A stretch of DNA of 64,000 nt, from positions 1 through 64,000 of the forward strand of contig NZ_QDDL01000004.1 in assembly GCF_003097315.1 (NCBI RefSeq). Reading direction: 5' to 3'. Under the pieces are notes generated by a model. It made no database searches, was not told the DNA's origin, and saw nothing but the letters and a program-made list of their open reading frames with translations. The stretch comes from Pelagibaculum spongiae. Its GTDB lineage: Bacteria > Pseudomonadota > Gammaproteobacteria > Enterobacterales > Pelagibaculaceae. A program made the position numbers and the translations under genes. This document shows, piece by piece, positions 56,701-63,105 of the stretch. Each line of letters opens with the position of its first letter. The stretch's first letter is position 1.

Positions 56701-57228
56701 CCAGTAGATGCGACAACTTCAATTGCAGAATCTGAATTTCCAGAGCTGTTAAATAATGTTCAAGCGGATGATGGCCAGACTAATCAAGAGCAATCGAGAG
56801 ACGCGCAAGCTAATCAATTGCCAACCAACGAAACTGACGTTGTAGAACCATCAACCGCTGAAAATGTCAATGTTGTTGATAGTGTATCTGCTTTCTTGCT
56901 ATTGGATCAGTTGGACAGTTTGGTAATTGATAATTTAGTAATTGATAGTGCATCGAATGCTTTGGATGCAAATACCCCACTGCTAGTCGACATGCTTCAG
57001 CCACAATCTGAAAGCTTAGATCAGCTTTTATCTGCTACAAATGCAGTTGAGTCGAATCTGTCTGTTTTGATGACCCAGTCTACTGGTAATCTGCAAGCTA
57101 TGGCGAATCAGGCTGAAACTATGAGTGGCGATCAGCTACAACCAGTAGTCAATGATTCTCTTCAAGTGTTCTTGAGCAGTGGTTCAACGCTACTGACAGA
57201 GCTAGAAAGTCACGCTTCTGCTGAATAA
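47755..57228 (+). CDS. Giant Ig-repeat adhesin, BapA/LapA-like, type I secreted
   Basis: A 3157-aa surface adhesin expected to act in biofilm formation or attachment. Layout: a BapA-type N-terminal prefix barrel (about 1-115; NGQKITIGSEVIVQLG, DDLILTLDSGEVIIF), an acidic linker (about 110-190), about 26 short Ig-like domains (about 205-2375) with repeating motifs such as VYVRQVDQAGNAS and DGQHTIFVRQVD, then about five longer bacterial Ig-like domains (about 2378-2880; FDQPVDGLTIDDIQLSNA, FNEAVKDFTLDDLQITNA), and an acidic Asp/Ser/Leu-rich C-terminal end (about 2990-3157) fit for a type I secretion signal. It has no signal peptide. No GGxGxD RTX nonapeptides and no obvious LapG-type Ala-Ala site were seen. 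It sits between tolC-like and ABC/HlyD genes. Binding partner unknown. Confidence 0.92.
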   Translation: MTVEFSRNGQKITIGSEVIVQLGDQIHLPENQENLNIKVQGDDLILTLDSGEVIIFRSAVPLLATNDFQIMLGSEQLIISGKGDAQQLIVRAAGSEDNLETAVSVLDTEADETTSLDETTEHDPSDEKPIVETAEADIDAQSNSESSEKFQSVIGASRFSVSAVMPEINNPADLIASQSTDSRRTSSTATISDASLPTPVPDIYPVTSIPDPLVILSSNGQVISGQAEAGAIISVFLVGANTAYAEATVDATGQWQIQFDTALEHQTQIQVVANINGQSVYAQQAVQIDAEALAPRVVLANDSGSSANDLLTNDGQLQLAGLEPGALVEYSLDGQSWSEQYQPQAGENQVYVRQTDISGNISPINSITFNLDQTAAPANLQIELITDSGVSLADQLTQSALLQVANQESNAEIQFSLTGNVGDWSSQQPDVNGALADGQHTIYVRQIDPAGNASTAQSIQITKDTNAAAPQLSATNGNLNVVAEDAATIEYRLPGGEWVNSFSPVEGENRVEVRQIDGAGNISAIQSITFVRDTIAPESNLNIQLENDSGNSSSDRISNNGQLNISGAEIDAEIQFSIDGATWSTEQPQNLDDGEHTIYVRQVDLAGNASVAQTVTFTLDSRAENNLNIELINDSGRFNSDLITNNGQLTVTGAEAGAEIQFSLNGTDWTTTQPDLADGQHTIFVRQVDVSGNPSDLQSITFTKDTAAPTAPEVVLVSNDLRVTAETGATIEYRLNGGEWIDSFTAVEGQNNVEIRQTDAAGNISEVTTQSFVKDTTLPTSNLNIQLVEGSGMGTADLITNNSQLNVIGAEAGATIEYSIDGIDWSTDQPQNLADGSHTVYVRQVDQAGNASQPQSISFIKDTTAANNLNIQLTEDTGSSSSDLITSQTELTVTGVEAGATVEYSADGLNWSVEQPQNLADGSQTIYVRQIDIAGNISEPQSIDITVDTTAPAAPSWDATGGELIVNNAAGSIVEYSTDNGVNWQASYSEVEGDNTLQIRTIDVAGNASNPIVVSFVRDTTAPNINLSIQLADDSGRSNSDLITNNSQLNVSGEEAGAEIQFSLNGTDWTTTQPDLADGQHTIFVRQVDVSGNPSDPQSITFTKDTAAPTAPEVVLVSNDLRVTAETGATVEYRLNGGEWIDSFTAVEGQNNVEIRQTDAAGNISEVTTQSFVKDTTLPTSNLNIQLVEGSGMGTADLITNNSQLNVIGAETGATIEYSIDGIDWSTDQPQNLADGSHTVYVRQVDQAGNASQPQSISFIKDTTAANNLNIQLTEDTGSSSSDLITSQTELTVTGVEAGATVEYSADGLNWSVEQPQNLADGSQTIYVRQVDVAGNISEPQSISFTKDTAAPTAPEVVLVSNDLQVTAETGATVEYRLNGGEWIDSFTAVEGQNNVEIRQTDAAGNISEVTTQSFVRDTTPPANNLNVELTEDTGSSSSDLITSQTELTVTGAEAGAEIQFSLNGTDWTTTQPDLADGQHTIFVRQVDVSGNPSDPQSITFTKDTAVPTAPEVVLVSNDLRVTAESGATVEYRLNGGEWIDSFTAVEGQNNVEIRQTDAAGNISEVTTQSFVKDTTLPTSNLNIQLVEGSGMGTADLITNNSQLNVIGAEAGATIEYSIDGIDWSTDQPQNLADGSHTVYVRQVDQAGNASQPQSISFIKDTTAANDLNIQLTEDTGSSSSDLITSQTELTVTGAEASAEIQFSLNGTDWTTTQLDLADGQHTIFVRQVDVSGNPSDPQSITFTKDTAAPTAPEVVLVSNDLQVTAEIGATVEYRLNGGEWIDSFTAVEGQNNVEIRQTDAAGNISEVTTQSFVRDTTPPADNLNIQLAEDTGINGDLISQNGLLNITGAETDAIIQFSLNGTDWTTTQPELASGEHTIFVRQMDQAGNPSDPQQISFTKDTTAANDLNIQLTEDTGSSSSDLITSQTELTVTGVEAGATVEYSADGLNWSVEQPQNLADGSQTIYVRQVDVAGNISEPQSIDITVDTTAPAAPSWSVINGELVVSTQENATVLYSTDNGASWQSNYIEVEGQNNLQVRYIDTAGNVSNSVGVSFVRDTIAPETPLNIQLADDSGRFNSDLITNNSQLNVSGEEAGAEIQFSLNGTDWTTTQPDLADGQHTIFVRQVDIAGNISEPQSIDITVDTTAPAAPSWSVINGELVVSTQENATVLYSTDNGASWQSNYIEVEGQNNLQVRYIDTAGNVSNSVGVSFVRDTIAPETPLNIQLADDSGRSNSDLITNNSQLNVSGEEAGAEIQFSLNGTDWTASQPQNLDDGQHTIFVRQVDAADNASIAQEITFMLDTSAPDAPEVVLVNGDLEVTAETGATVEYRLNGGEWSSSFTTVEGQNNVEVRQIDVAGNTSVSKQIDFSVVPEEPIEVSIAADPVQVGQEGTVIITFDQPVDGLTIDDIQLSNASGVSLSNLQQIGPGKFSVTISAQNIGEIEFSLPAGSVSGNGQQSNQEESFVISVRNEIIKPFFDDFSISVPTENNEPHIIYVGFNEQVSGLTKDGIIINQGRIGEVSQNGQYGFSIEFYPDQYGSGALQINFKDNAVVDSAGNGNETLAQPITRTIVGAPLQLESIDISDNGFSGFQPKIVTFTFDQKVTDFDAGDLRISNAELSNLQSDDGIVWTATITPISTENITITLDGNRIHGEQNNNNQATSETFVVSEPTQPSVIVEYPDLANGIMPFTVDLYFDKAIDLTSSQFSINGTANGSVTDLVRVSDDYYQLVITPAQVGTVTIDITDGLIANENEALNQTLEVIADSSNPEITDFYFNQTETSDYVDLLTVVFNEAVKDFTLDDLQITNAVVTSFQQSPYNQNVYIIHFDPLATGDITVTLKEGAVEDTSGNTNLEQTISTTIDSLPEGYQPPEVLERNSATFTVDYQKKQWPDEAFETDADGLVNEVVFELKEIDSNNQLAVTFHQMPDDFSLDNIRVENGVAGEPELSEISDSGIVYLIPITANGQGDIVVSLNNVVIDDQPVDATTSIAESEFPELLNNVQADDGQTNQEQSRDAQANQLPTNETDVVEPSTAENVNVVDSVSAFLLLDQLDSLVIDNLVIDSASNALDANTPLLVDMLQPQSESLDQLLSATNAVESNLSVLMTQSTGNLQAMANQAETMSGDQLQPVVNDSLQVFLSSGSTLLTELESHASAE
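49620..54700 (+). repeat. Near-identical adhesin repeat array with 1.2-kb higher-order unit
   Basis: The 5-kb core repeats at DNA level. GAAGGCAGTGGCATGGGTACGG recurs at exactly 1200-bp spacing (50117 and 51317) and again 1197 bp later (52514). CTCGTGCTAGTCAGCAATGA-type segments occur at about 49890, 51090, 51820, 52287 and 53018. The ACCGGTAGCTCAAGCAGTGA segment occurs five times, and a 474-bp unit repeats at 53740 and 54214. The array is prone to copy-number change and to collapse in short-read assemblies. Confidence 0.92.
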
Positions 57229-57262
57229 CCGAGCGCAGGAAAATTCGCCACAATAAAAATAA

Positions 57263-57291
57263 CAGGCGGCATATTTTGAATATGCCGCCTG
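57263..57291 (+). terminator. Perfect 13-bp hairpin between adhesin and exporter genes
   Basis: CAGGCGGCATATT-TTG-AATATGCCGCCTG is a perfect stem with a 3-nt loop, 34 bp after the adhesin stop. It is followed by TTGCAG, not a T-run. It may be a partial terminator or an mRNA-stabilising structure that sets different levels for the adhesin and exporter. Confidence 0.75.
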
Positions 57292-57314
57292 TTGCAGTAT
57301 TTGGATTCCACTAG

Positions 57315-59573
57315 ATGGCAAGCAGTATTAAAGAGCAGAACAGTATACCGCCAGCTTCAGCAAGCGAATCAGCCAATACAGCTGCCTTACAGTTTGTAGA
57401 GATTGTTTCTGAAGCAACTCGACTTCTTGGGCGCCCCTTATCGCCACAAGCTATTTTATCTTCACTGTGCAGTGATGCCACCTTAGAAAAAGGGATCGAT
57501 GTTGCTGGAGTTAACGATTCATTAGAAAAGGGTGGTTTAACCTGCGATCAACAACCACTGACATTTGATCAAGCTAAACAATATTCTGGTGTTGCCGTTT
57601 GTTTGTTAACCCTCTCTGGCGGTAAAAAAGTGTCAGTGCTATTAGCTAGCGGTCAGCAACAGGCAACCGAGCAACTAACTCAGGCATTTTTAGTTAAAGA
57701 TGGAAAGTTGGCTTCTATTGCCTGGGAAAGCATTGAGAAATTCTGGCAAGGCCAAGTGCTACAAATTGGCGTTAAATCTTTAGCTAAAAATGAAAAAGAA
57801 GCGGTTGGAAAAAAATGGCTACGCCAAGTATTGTGGAAAGAATTACCGAGCTATGGCTATGTATGGATGGCTGCGCTGGTCATTAATATTTTTGCACTCG
57901 TGCTGCCGTTATTTAATTTAGCGGTTTACGACCGAGTGGCGCCCAATGGTGCAATTAATACGCTTTGGACATTAGCGATCGGCGTTTTCATTATTCTCAT
58001 TTTTGATTTTGTTATGAAAGAGATACGCAGCTATTTAGTAGATACCGCTGCGCGTCGAGTAGATGTTAAAGTTTCGCGGCAAATATATGAGCATTTGTTA
58101 GGGCTTAAAATGGAACATCGTATGGGCGCTGCTGGCAGCATAGCGGATGTTTTACGCGGTTTTTCTTCGGTACAAGAATTTTTTTCATCGGCCACGTTGA
58201 TAGTGCTGATTGATTTGCCGTTTGTGGTGTTATTCATCACTTTAATGTTTGTGATTGGTGGTCCTTTGGGGCTAGTTCCGCTGGTTGCTGGGCCATTAGC
58301 ATTGTTGGTGGGTTTGTTGTTACAAGGTCCGCTCTCGCGGGCATCAAAGCAAGCAGCAGTCAATGGACAAGACCGCCAGGGTACGCTGGTAGAAACCATT
58401 ACCAACCTGGAAATGGTTCGAGCAGTTGGTGCCGAGCGAGTAATGCGTGGCCGGTGGCAAGATCAGGTGCATGCATCAGCAATTTCTGGCATGAAAGTCC
58501 GCATGTATGGTCAGCTTGCCAGCCACAGTGCAGCGCTATTGCAGCAAATTTCCAGTGTGTCGTTAATTATTGGTGGCGTTTATTTAATTAGCTCCGGTGA
58601 TATGACGATGGGTGCACTCATTGCAGTCAATATGTTAGGTGGCCGAGCCATGCAGCCATTTACCCAAACTGCAGGTTTATTATCACGAAGTTATCATGCT
58701 CGGGTGGCGTTTGATCAAATTTCAGAATTTATGGATCGGCCACAATTAAGATCGCAAGATGCCTCGTTTTTATCCAGAAAAGATCTTGGAAAAAGCTTTC
58801 AAATTAAAGCAGCAGATTTTCATTATCCAGCAGAACAGCCGGTGCCAGCGTTACAGCCTTCATCTTTAGACATAAAAGAAGGAGAACGGGTAGCAATTAT
58901 CGGAAAAATTGGCTCAGGTAAAAGTACACTGTTAAAATTATTGGCTGGTATTTATTCGCCACAAAATGGTTCAGTACAAATAGGCGGCGTAGATAGCCGA
59001 CAAATTCTCCCTGCAGAATTACGCGCCCATGTTGGTTATGTCGGTCAAGATCCGATGCTGTTCAGCGGCAGTCTGAAAGAAAATATTTGTATTGGCCAGC
59101 CAGAAGCATCAGATCAAGCAATCCTACATGCCTCGCGCATGGCAGGTGTCGAGCAGTTTGTCAGTCAGCATCCTGATGGTTATCAGCGAGTGCTGGGTGA
59201 GAGAGGTGCCGGTTTATCTAATGGTCAAAAACAAGCAGTGGCGATTGCCCAGGCGCTGCTACATCAGCCAAACATTTTGTTGCTAGATGAACCAACCAGT
59301 GCGATGGATCCAACCACAGAACGGCAATTATTACACCGCTTGCGAGATTTAATTCAACAGAAAAACCTGACTGTTGTATTGGTAACCCATACCCCTGCTT
59401 TGTTAGAACTGGTCGATCGTTTAGTGGTAATGGAGCATGGTCGGATTCTACTTGATGGTGAAAAATCAGAAGTATTGGCACGGCTTAAAGGCGGCATTCA
59501 AGAGCAACCGATTGTTGATGACAAAATTGTTGCCCAATCGCAGGCGAAAATTCAATCGGGCGTTGCACCATGA
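57315..59573 (+). CDS. Type I secretion ABC transporter, LapB-like with C39-like domain
   Basis: Inner-membrane exporter ATPase for the adhesin. 752 aa in three parts: an N-terminal C39-peptidase-like domain without the catalytic Cys (about 25-155; SPQAILSSL, GKLASIAWESI), so a substrate-binding rather than cleaving domain; a six-helix membrane domain (about 180-460; YDRVAPNGAINTLWTLAIGV, here YDRVAPN, is the family hallmark); and the nucleotide-binding domain with Walker A GKIGSGKST (about 530-538), signature LSNGQ (about 634) and Walker B ILLLDEPTS (about 653-661). It overlaps the HlyD gene by 4 bp (ATGATGG). This is the usual arrangement of LapB/BapB-type exporters. Confidence 0.94.
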   Translation: MASSIKEQNSIPPASASESANTAALQFVEIVSEATRLLGRPLSPQAILSSLCSDATLEKGIDVAGVNDSLEKGGLTCDQQPLTFDQAKQYSGVAVCLLTLSGGKKVSVLLASGQQQATEQLTQAFLVKDGKLASIAWESIEKFWQGQVLQIGVKSLAKNEKEAVGKKWLRQVLWKELPSYGYVWMAALVINIFALVLPLFNLAVYDRVAPNGAINTLWTLAIGVFIILIFDFVMKEIRSYLVDTAARRVDVKVSRQIYEHLLGLKMEHRMGAAGSIADVLRGFSSVQEFFSSATLIVLIDLPFVVLFITLMFVIGGPLGLVPLVAGPLALLVGLLLQGPLSRASKQAAVNGQDRQGTLVETITNLEMVRAVGAERVMRGRWQDQVHASAISGMKVRMYGQLASHSAALLQQISSVSLIIGGVYLISSGDMTMGALIAVNMLGGRAMQPFTQTAGLLSRSYHARVAFDQISEFMDRPQLRSQDASFLSRKDLGKSFQIKAADFHYPAEQPVPALQPSSLDIKEGERVAIIGKIGSGKSTLLKLLAGIYSPQNGSVQIGGVDSRQILPAELRAHVGYVGQDPMLFSGSLKENICIGQPEASDQAILHASRMAGVEQFVSQHPDGYQRVLGERGAGLSNGQKQAVAIAQALLHQPNILLLDEPTSAMDPTTERQLLHRLRDLIQQKNLTVVLVTHTPALLELVDRLVVMEHGRILLDGEKSEVLARLKGGIQEQPIVDDKIVAQSQAKIQSGVAP

Positions 59574-60889
59574 TGGCAAAAGTTTCTAACAGCCAGCAAC
59601 GAATTGAAGAACTCGCTTTGGCATCACCCTCATTAATTGCTCGTGTATTAGTAATCACGATGCTGGCAATGGTCAGTTGCTTTGTTTTATGGGCAGCTAT
59701 TTTTGAAATTGATATTCGGGTTAAAGGCAGTGGTAAGGTAATCCCAACGAGCAAATTACAACAAATTCAGCATTTGGAAGGCGGCGTCGTCACCGATATT
59801 TTAATCGCGGAAGGCGACATTGTTCAGCCAGGCCAGATTTTGTTGAAATTGAGTCCGAAAAAAGCGGAGCAAAGATTTGTTGAAGCTAGGGCGACTAGTG
59901 ATGGATTAGTCGCATCAATTGCTCGTTTGCAAGCAGAATTGTTAGGTACAGCGCCAGATTATAGCCAAGCAATTAAAGCCAATACGCCGCCATCGATAAT
60001 TCGCGCGGAAGAGCAATTAAGGTCAGAACGAGCTGCCATGTTACAAGCGCAGTTAAATATTGTTGATCAACAAAAAAACCAGCGTCTTACAGAAATAAAT
60101 GGTTATGAAAAACGATTGCCTTTTTTAAAGAAATCGTTATCAATTTTGCAAAAAGAAATTCGAATAAAGCGACAATTAATTCGAGATAAGGTTGCTGCAC
60201 CCGCTGAATTGTTATCTTTGGAGCGCGAACACACCGGCATGCAGGAAAAAATGCTGGAAGCGGCACAACAAGCAGCGGTAAGTCAGCAAATGTTAGCTGA
60301 GCTAGATGCGCGTAAACAAGAGCTGATTACCACCTTTCGTTCAGATGCTCGAGGTCAGCTAAATGACCGCATGGTAAGGCTTGCATCGTTAAAAGGAGAT
60401 GTAGATGCAGGCGAAGATGCCGTGGTTCGAACCGAAGTAGTTGCCCCCGTTCGTGGCATTATTAAAACTCTGCTGGCGACAACTATCGGTGGTGTCGTTC
60501 GGGCGGGCGATACCATTATTGAATTGGTGCCTCTGGATCAAACGCTATTGGTTGAAGCTCGGGTTTCACCGGCGGATATTGCCAATCTCGATAAAGGTTT
60601 ATCGGCAAACGTACGTTTATCGGCGTTTGATTCAATGATTTCTGGTGGTATTAAAGGTCAACTAGAAAGAATCAGCCCAGACAGTCAGTCGGATGAAAAA
60701 ACAGGCAGAACTTTTTATCGAGTCTATGTCAGAACTTTATCTGCAACGGTTCAAGGGCCAACTCGAGTGCATCAAATTGTGCCTGGAATGGAGGCAGATG
60801 TAGATATTTTAACGGGTAAGCGAACCGTTTTGGATTACTTACTAAAACCGATTATACGAGGAATGAGTCGTGCTTTATCTGAAAAATAA
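59570..60889 (+). CDS. HlyD-family membrane-fusion protein of the adhesin exporter
   Basis: Periplasmic adaptor linking the ABC exporter and TolC-like channel. 439 aa: a short cytoplasmic head, one membrane helix (about 24-46; VLVITMLAMVSCFVLWAAIF), the lipoyl half (VKGSGKVIPTSKLQQIQHLEGGVVTDILIAEGD, shortened here to HLEGGVVTDILIAEGD), long coiled-coil helices (about 110-265), the second lipoyl half (VVAPVRGIIKTL), and the C-terminal beta domain with DILTGKRTVLDYLLKP.I.G. Coupled by 4-bp overlap with the transporter and 20-bp overlap with the next gene. Confidence 0.95.
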   Translation: MMAKVSNSQQRIEELALASPSLIARVLVITMLAMVSCFVLWAAIFEIDIRVKGSGKVIPTSKLQQIQHLEGGVVTDILIAEGDIVQPGQILLKLSPKKAEQRFVEARATSDGLVASIARLQAELLGTAPDYSQAIKANTPPSIIRAEEQLRSERAAMLQAQLNIVDQQKNQRLTEINGYEKRLPFLKKSLSILQKEIRIKRQLIRDKVAAPAELLSLEREHTGMQEKMLEAAQQAAVSQQMLAELDARKQELITTFRSDARGQLNDRMVRLASLKGDVDAGEDAVVRTEVVAPVRGIIKTLLATTIGGVVRAGDTIIELVPLDQTLLVEARVSPADIANLDKGLSANVRLSAFDSMISGGIKGQLERISPDSQSDEKTGRTFYRVYVRTLSATVQGPTRVHQIVPGMEADVDILTGKRTVLDYLLKPIIRGMSRALSEK

Positions 60890-61424
60890 TTATTTATCGA
60901 TCACATCATTATTTCGGTTGTTGATGGCTTTTTGTTTATCAGTGTCCGCTTTTTCAGTTGTGGCTGAAACACAAGAAAAAGTGATAGATCCACAGGAATT
61001 TGCTGATCAAGCGGTACAACAAAATCAATATGCTCCGGTAGTTAATTGGACCAATCCCCAGCAGATGGATCAAGTGTTGGAAGATATTTCAGAACTTTAT
61101 TTAACAGATCAACACTCAGACGATCGGTCAGTTGATGATGTATCTGGCTATACCGTTCAACTCGCTTCTTTTAAAATGAACTGGCGAGTCGTGCGTTTTT
61201 TCGAAGAGCTAGCAGCTGAAGCAGATAGCATTATTGATTCTGGTGAAAGCGAATTATTTATCCAGCAGCGTAATGACGGTTGGCTGTCAGTGACAAGTGG
61301 ATTTTTTACTAGCAAAGCAGAAGCAGTTCAAATACAAAAGCAGTTACGAAAGCATTCAGAAAATTGCTGGGTGAAGCCGATTAAACGAAGCCAACTAGCT
61401 CATCCAGTAAACTATATTCACTAA
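60870..61424 (+). CDS. SPOR-like periplasmic protein in the type I secretion operon
   Basis: 184 aa. An N-terminal signal or anchor (LFRLLMAFCLSVSAFSVVA) is followed by a polar linker and a C-terminal SPOR-like fold (about 105-180): YTVQLASFKMNWRVVRFFEEL, LFIQQRNDGWLSVTSGFFTSKAEA, CWVKPI, in the order of the SPOR beta-alpha-beta pattern. SPOR domains bind denuded peptidoglycan. The start overlaps the hlyD-like gene end by 20 bp, so translation is coupled. This is unusual for type I secretion operons. It could place or gate the exporter at the cell wall or division site; that role is inference. Confidence 0.8.
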   Translation: MLYLKNNYLSITSLFRLLMAFCLSVSAFSVVAETQEKVIDPQEFADQAVQQNQYAPVVNWTNPQQMDQVLEDISELYLTDQHSDDRSVDDVSGYTVQLASFKMNWRVVRFFEELAAEADSIIDSGESELFIQQRNDGWLSVTSGFFTSKAEAVQIQKQLRKHSENCWVKPIKRSQLAHPVNYIH

Positions 61425-61914
61425 GCTGATATTTGCTTGCTCTGGACTGATTGATTTCTATTATTGACTCAAGAAACATTAACAGTGGATAACCTGTTGT
61501 TTATCAGCTACCGATAGATTTTTTTGATTCGCAGCATTTCATTTGCAATTACTGGCCGATCATTTTGCAGTGTTAGCTGTTACTGTTTAGAAAATGAACA
61601 TGACTTCGATCAAACTGCTTCACTAGAGGCTTTTTCGAGGATTGACGATGAGCACGGCTAAATAGTTTTTTATCAATCATCGCTATTGTTTGGTTTGTTT
61701 TTTTTGATCGTTATTAGATTTTTGTTTTTGAGGATTTATCAAACGAATCTGTGGTTAATCCTGTGGATAAGTGCTGTTTTTACGATTTATGCGCTGCTAA
61801 GTCATTAACATATATAGGTTTGGTATCTTGCTCGAAAATTGATCAAAAAATGATCAATTTTCAAGTGATCTGCTTCTGATGACAAACTATCACTTAGCTG
61901 ACGGCTAATCCTCA
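61425..61914. other. AT-rich intergenic stretch with DnaA-box-like and GATC motifs
   Basis: 490 bp without a gene. TGTGGATAA at 61762-61770 is a perfect DnaA box (reverse of TTATCCACA). AGTGGATAA at 61485-61493 and TGTGGTTAA at 61750-61758 are near-matches. About six GATC sites fall between 61558 and 61870. A perfect palindrome GAAAATTGATCA-AAAAA-TGATCAATTTTC lies at 61834-61862. No dnaA, gidA or par genes are nearby. Confidence 0.45.
61834..61862. promoter_or_regulatory. Perfect 12-bp inverted repeat upstream of the cobW-family gene
   Basis: GAAAATTGATCA and TGATCAATTTTC around an A5 spacer, about 180 bp before the probable start of the GTPase. Could be an operator or a hairpin; no T-run follows on the plus strand. 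Confidence 0.55.
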
Positions 61915-61995
61915 ATGATTAACTTGGCCGTTTTGTTGAAGATAAAGAGTCGTCGATTAACCCACCAGAACAGTCGGGCTAGGCGCAGCAATGCT

Positions 61996-62015
61996 ATTGT
62001 TATATTATTACATTA
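61996..62015. promoter_or_regulatory. Possible Zur-like box before the cobW-family gene
   Basis: ATTGTTATATTATTACATTA is an imperfect dyad similar to Zur operators (TGTTATANTATAACA-type), 29 bp before ATG 62044. The match is partial and the region is AT-rich. Confidence 0.35.
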
Positions 62016-62043
62016 TGCCGATGGCGGTAATTTAGAGATAACT

Positions 62044-63045
62044 ATGGCAATTCCTGTAAATATTGTGACGGGTTTTTTGGGTGTTGGTAAAACGACATCA
62101 ATCATTAATTTGGTGAAACAAAAGAGTCAAAAAAATCAGACTGCAGAGCGCTGGGCAGTTTTAATCAATGAATTTGGTACGGTAGGAATTGATGCGGCAA
62201 TACTGCAATCGCAGGTGCCTGATCAGCAGCTAGCAATTAAAGAAGTTCCTGGTGGATGTTTGTGCTGCACTGCAGGTTTGCCGTTTCAAATTGGTTTGAA
62301 TCAGCTGATTAGTAAACAAAGGCCAGATCGATTAATTATCGAACCTACCGGGCTGGGTCATTTAAGCGAAATAATAAAAACATTGCAGGCAGAGCATTAT
62401 CAAGATGTATTGCAATTACAATCAGTTATTTGCTTAGTTGACCCGGTTGCTTTATCCGACGCACGCTATATCGAGCATGAAGTTTTTCAAGATCAACTGC
62501 AGCAAGCTGATGTTGTTTTGGCTAATAAAATTGATCAATCTTCAGCTAAAGACATTGAAATATTTGAACAATTAATTGAAAGGCTACAGCCTGCAATTTC
62601 CGCCAAGGTTGAGCAAGGAAAGATTGAGGCTGAATGGCTCAATTTGCCACATAAAGCCCACCTGACTCCTGCTCACGGTCATCAACATGCTGACCATCAA
62701 ACACCTGCATTGTCGGGTGCAAGCCTGCAAGGTGATGAAGATTGGCGTCGCTTTGAAAGCAAAGGCCAGGGCTATGTTAGTTGCGGATGGATTGTTGTTG
62801 ATGCGGCGATTTTTGACGAAATTCAACTGCTTGGCTGGGTGAGTGGTCAGCAGGTTGAACGAATTAAAGGTGTTGTTAGAACCAATCAGGGTTGGCGAAT
62901 TATTAATGTTCGTGATGGTATTGCCAGCATGACCTCGATTGATGAAGCGGCAGATAGTCGTTTAGAAATGATACACAGCGATGTTTTTGATATTGAAATA
63001 GCTGAGCAAAGTTTTTTACAAGCGATTGTCAGTTTAGATAAATAG
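62044..63045 (+). CDS. CobW/G3E-family GTPase, probable metal chaperone
   Basis: P-loop GTPase of the G3E family that delivers metal, often zinc, to target enzymes. Seen: Walker A GFLGVGKTT at residues 9-17, an INEFG switch (about 38-42), the metal-site motif GGCLCCTAG (C-x-C-C, about 76-79), EPTGLGH, ANKID (base-specific N-K-x-D), and a His-rich loop (HLTPAHGHQHADHQ, about 210-225). A CobW C-terminal domain follows (GWVSGQQVERIKGVVRT). ATG 62044 is the better start because it puts AIPVNIVTGFLG at the N-terminus; the frame is open 43 codons upstream to 61915 but those residues look non-coding. 333 aa, similar to YeiR/YjiA-type proteins. Confidence 0.9.
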   Translation: MAIPVNIVTGFLGVGKTTSIINLVKQKSQKNQTAERWAVLINEFGTVGIDAAILQSQVPDQQLAIKEVPGGCLCCTAGLPFQIGLNQLISKQRPDRLIIEPTGLGHLSEIIKTLQAEHYQDVLQLQSVICLVDPVALSDARYIEHEVFQDQLQQADVVLANKIDQSSAKDIEIFEQLIERLQPAISAKVEQGKIEAEWLNLPHKAHLTPAHGHQHADHQTPALSGASLQGDEDWRRFESKGQGYVSCGWIVVDAAIFDEIQLLGWVSGQQVERIKGVVRTNQGWRIINVRDGIASMTSIDEAADSRLEMIHSDVFDIEIAEQSFLQAIVSLDK

Positions 63046-63054
63046 CGAAATAAG

Positions 63055-63092
63055 CCCAAGCATTTCTATTGGTTTCAATATAAGTGCTTGGG
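63055..63092. terminator. Bidirectional terminator between cobW-like and hemerythrin genes
   Basis: CCCAAGCA (63055-63062) pairs with TGCTTGGG (63085-63092), with imperfect extension inward, followed by ATTTTAAA. It separates two convergent genes. Confidence 0.75.
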
Positions 63093-63105
63093 ATTTTAAA
63101 TAGAA

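Noticed and set aside
61915..62043. N-terminal 43-codon extension of the CobW-family gene
   Set aside because: The family begins at the P-loop strand (IPVNIVTGFLGVGKT); the upstream residues look non-coding and contain the Zur-like dyad.
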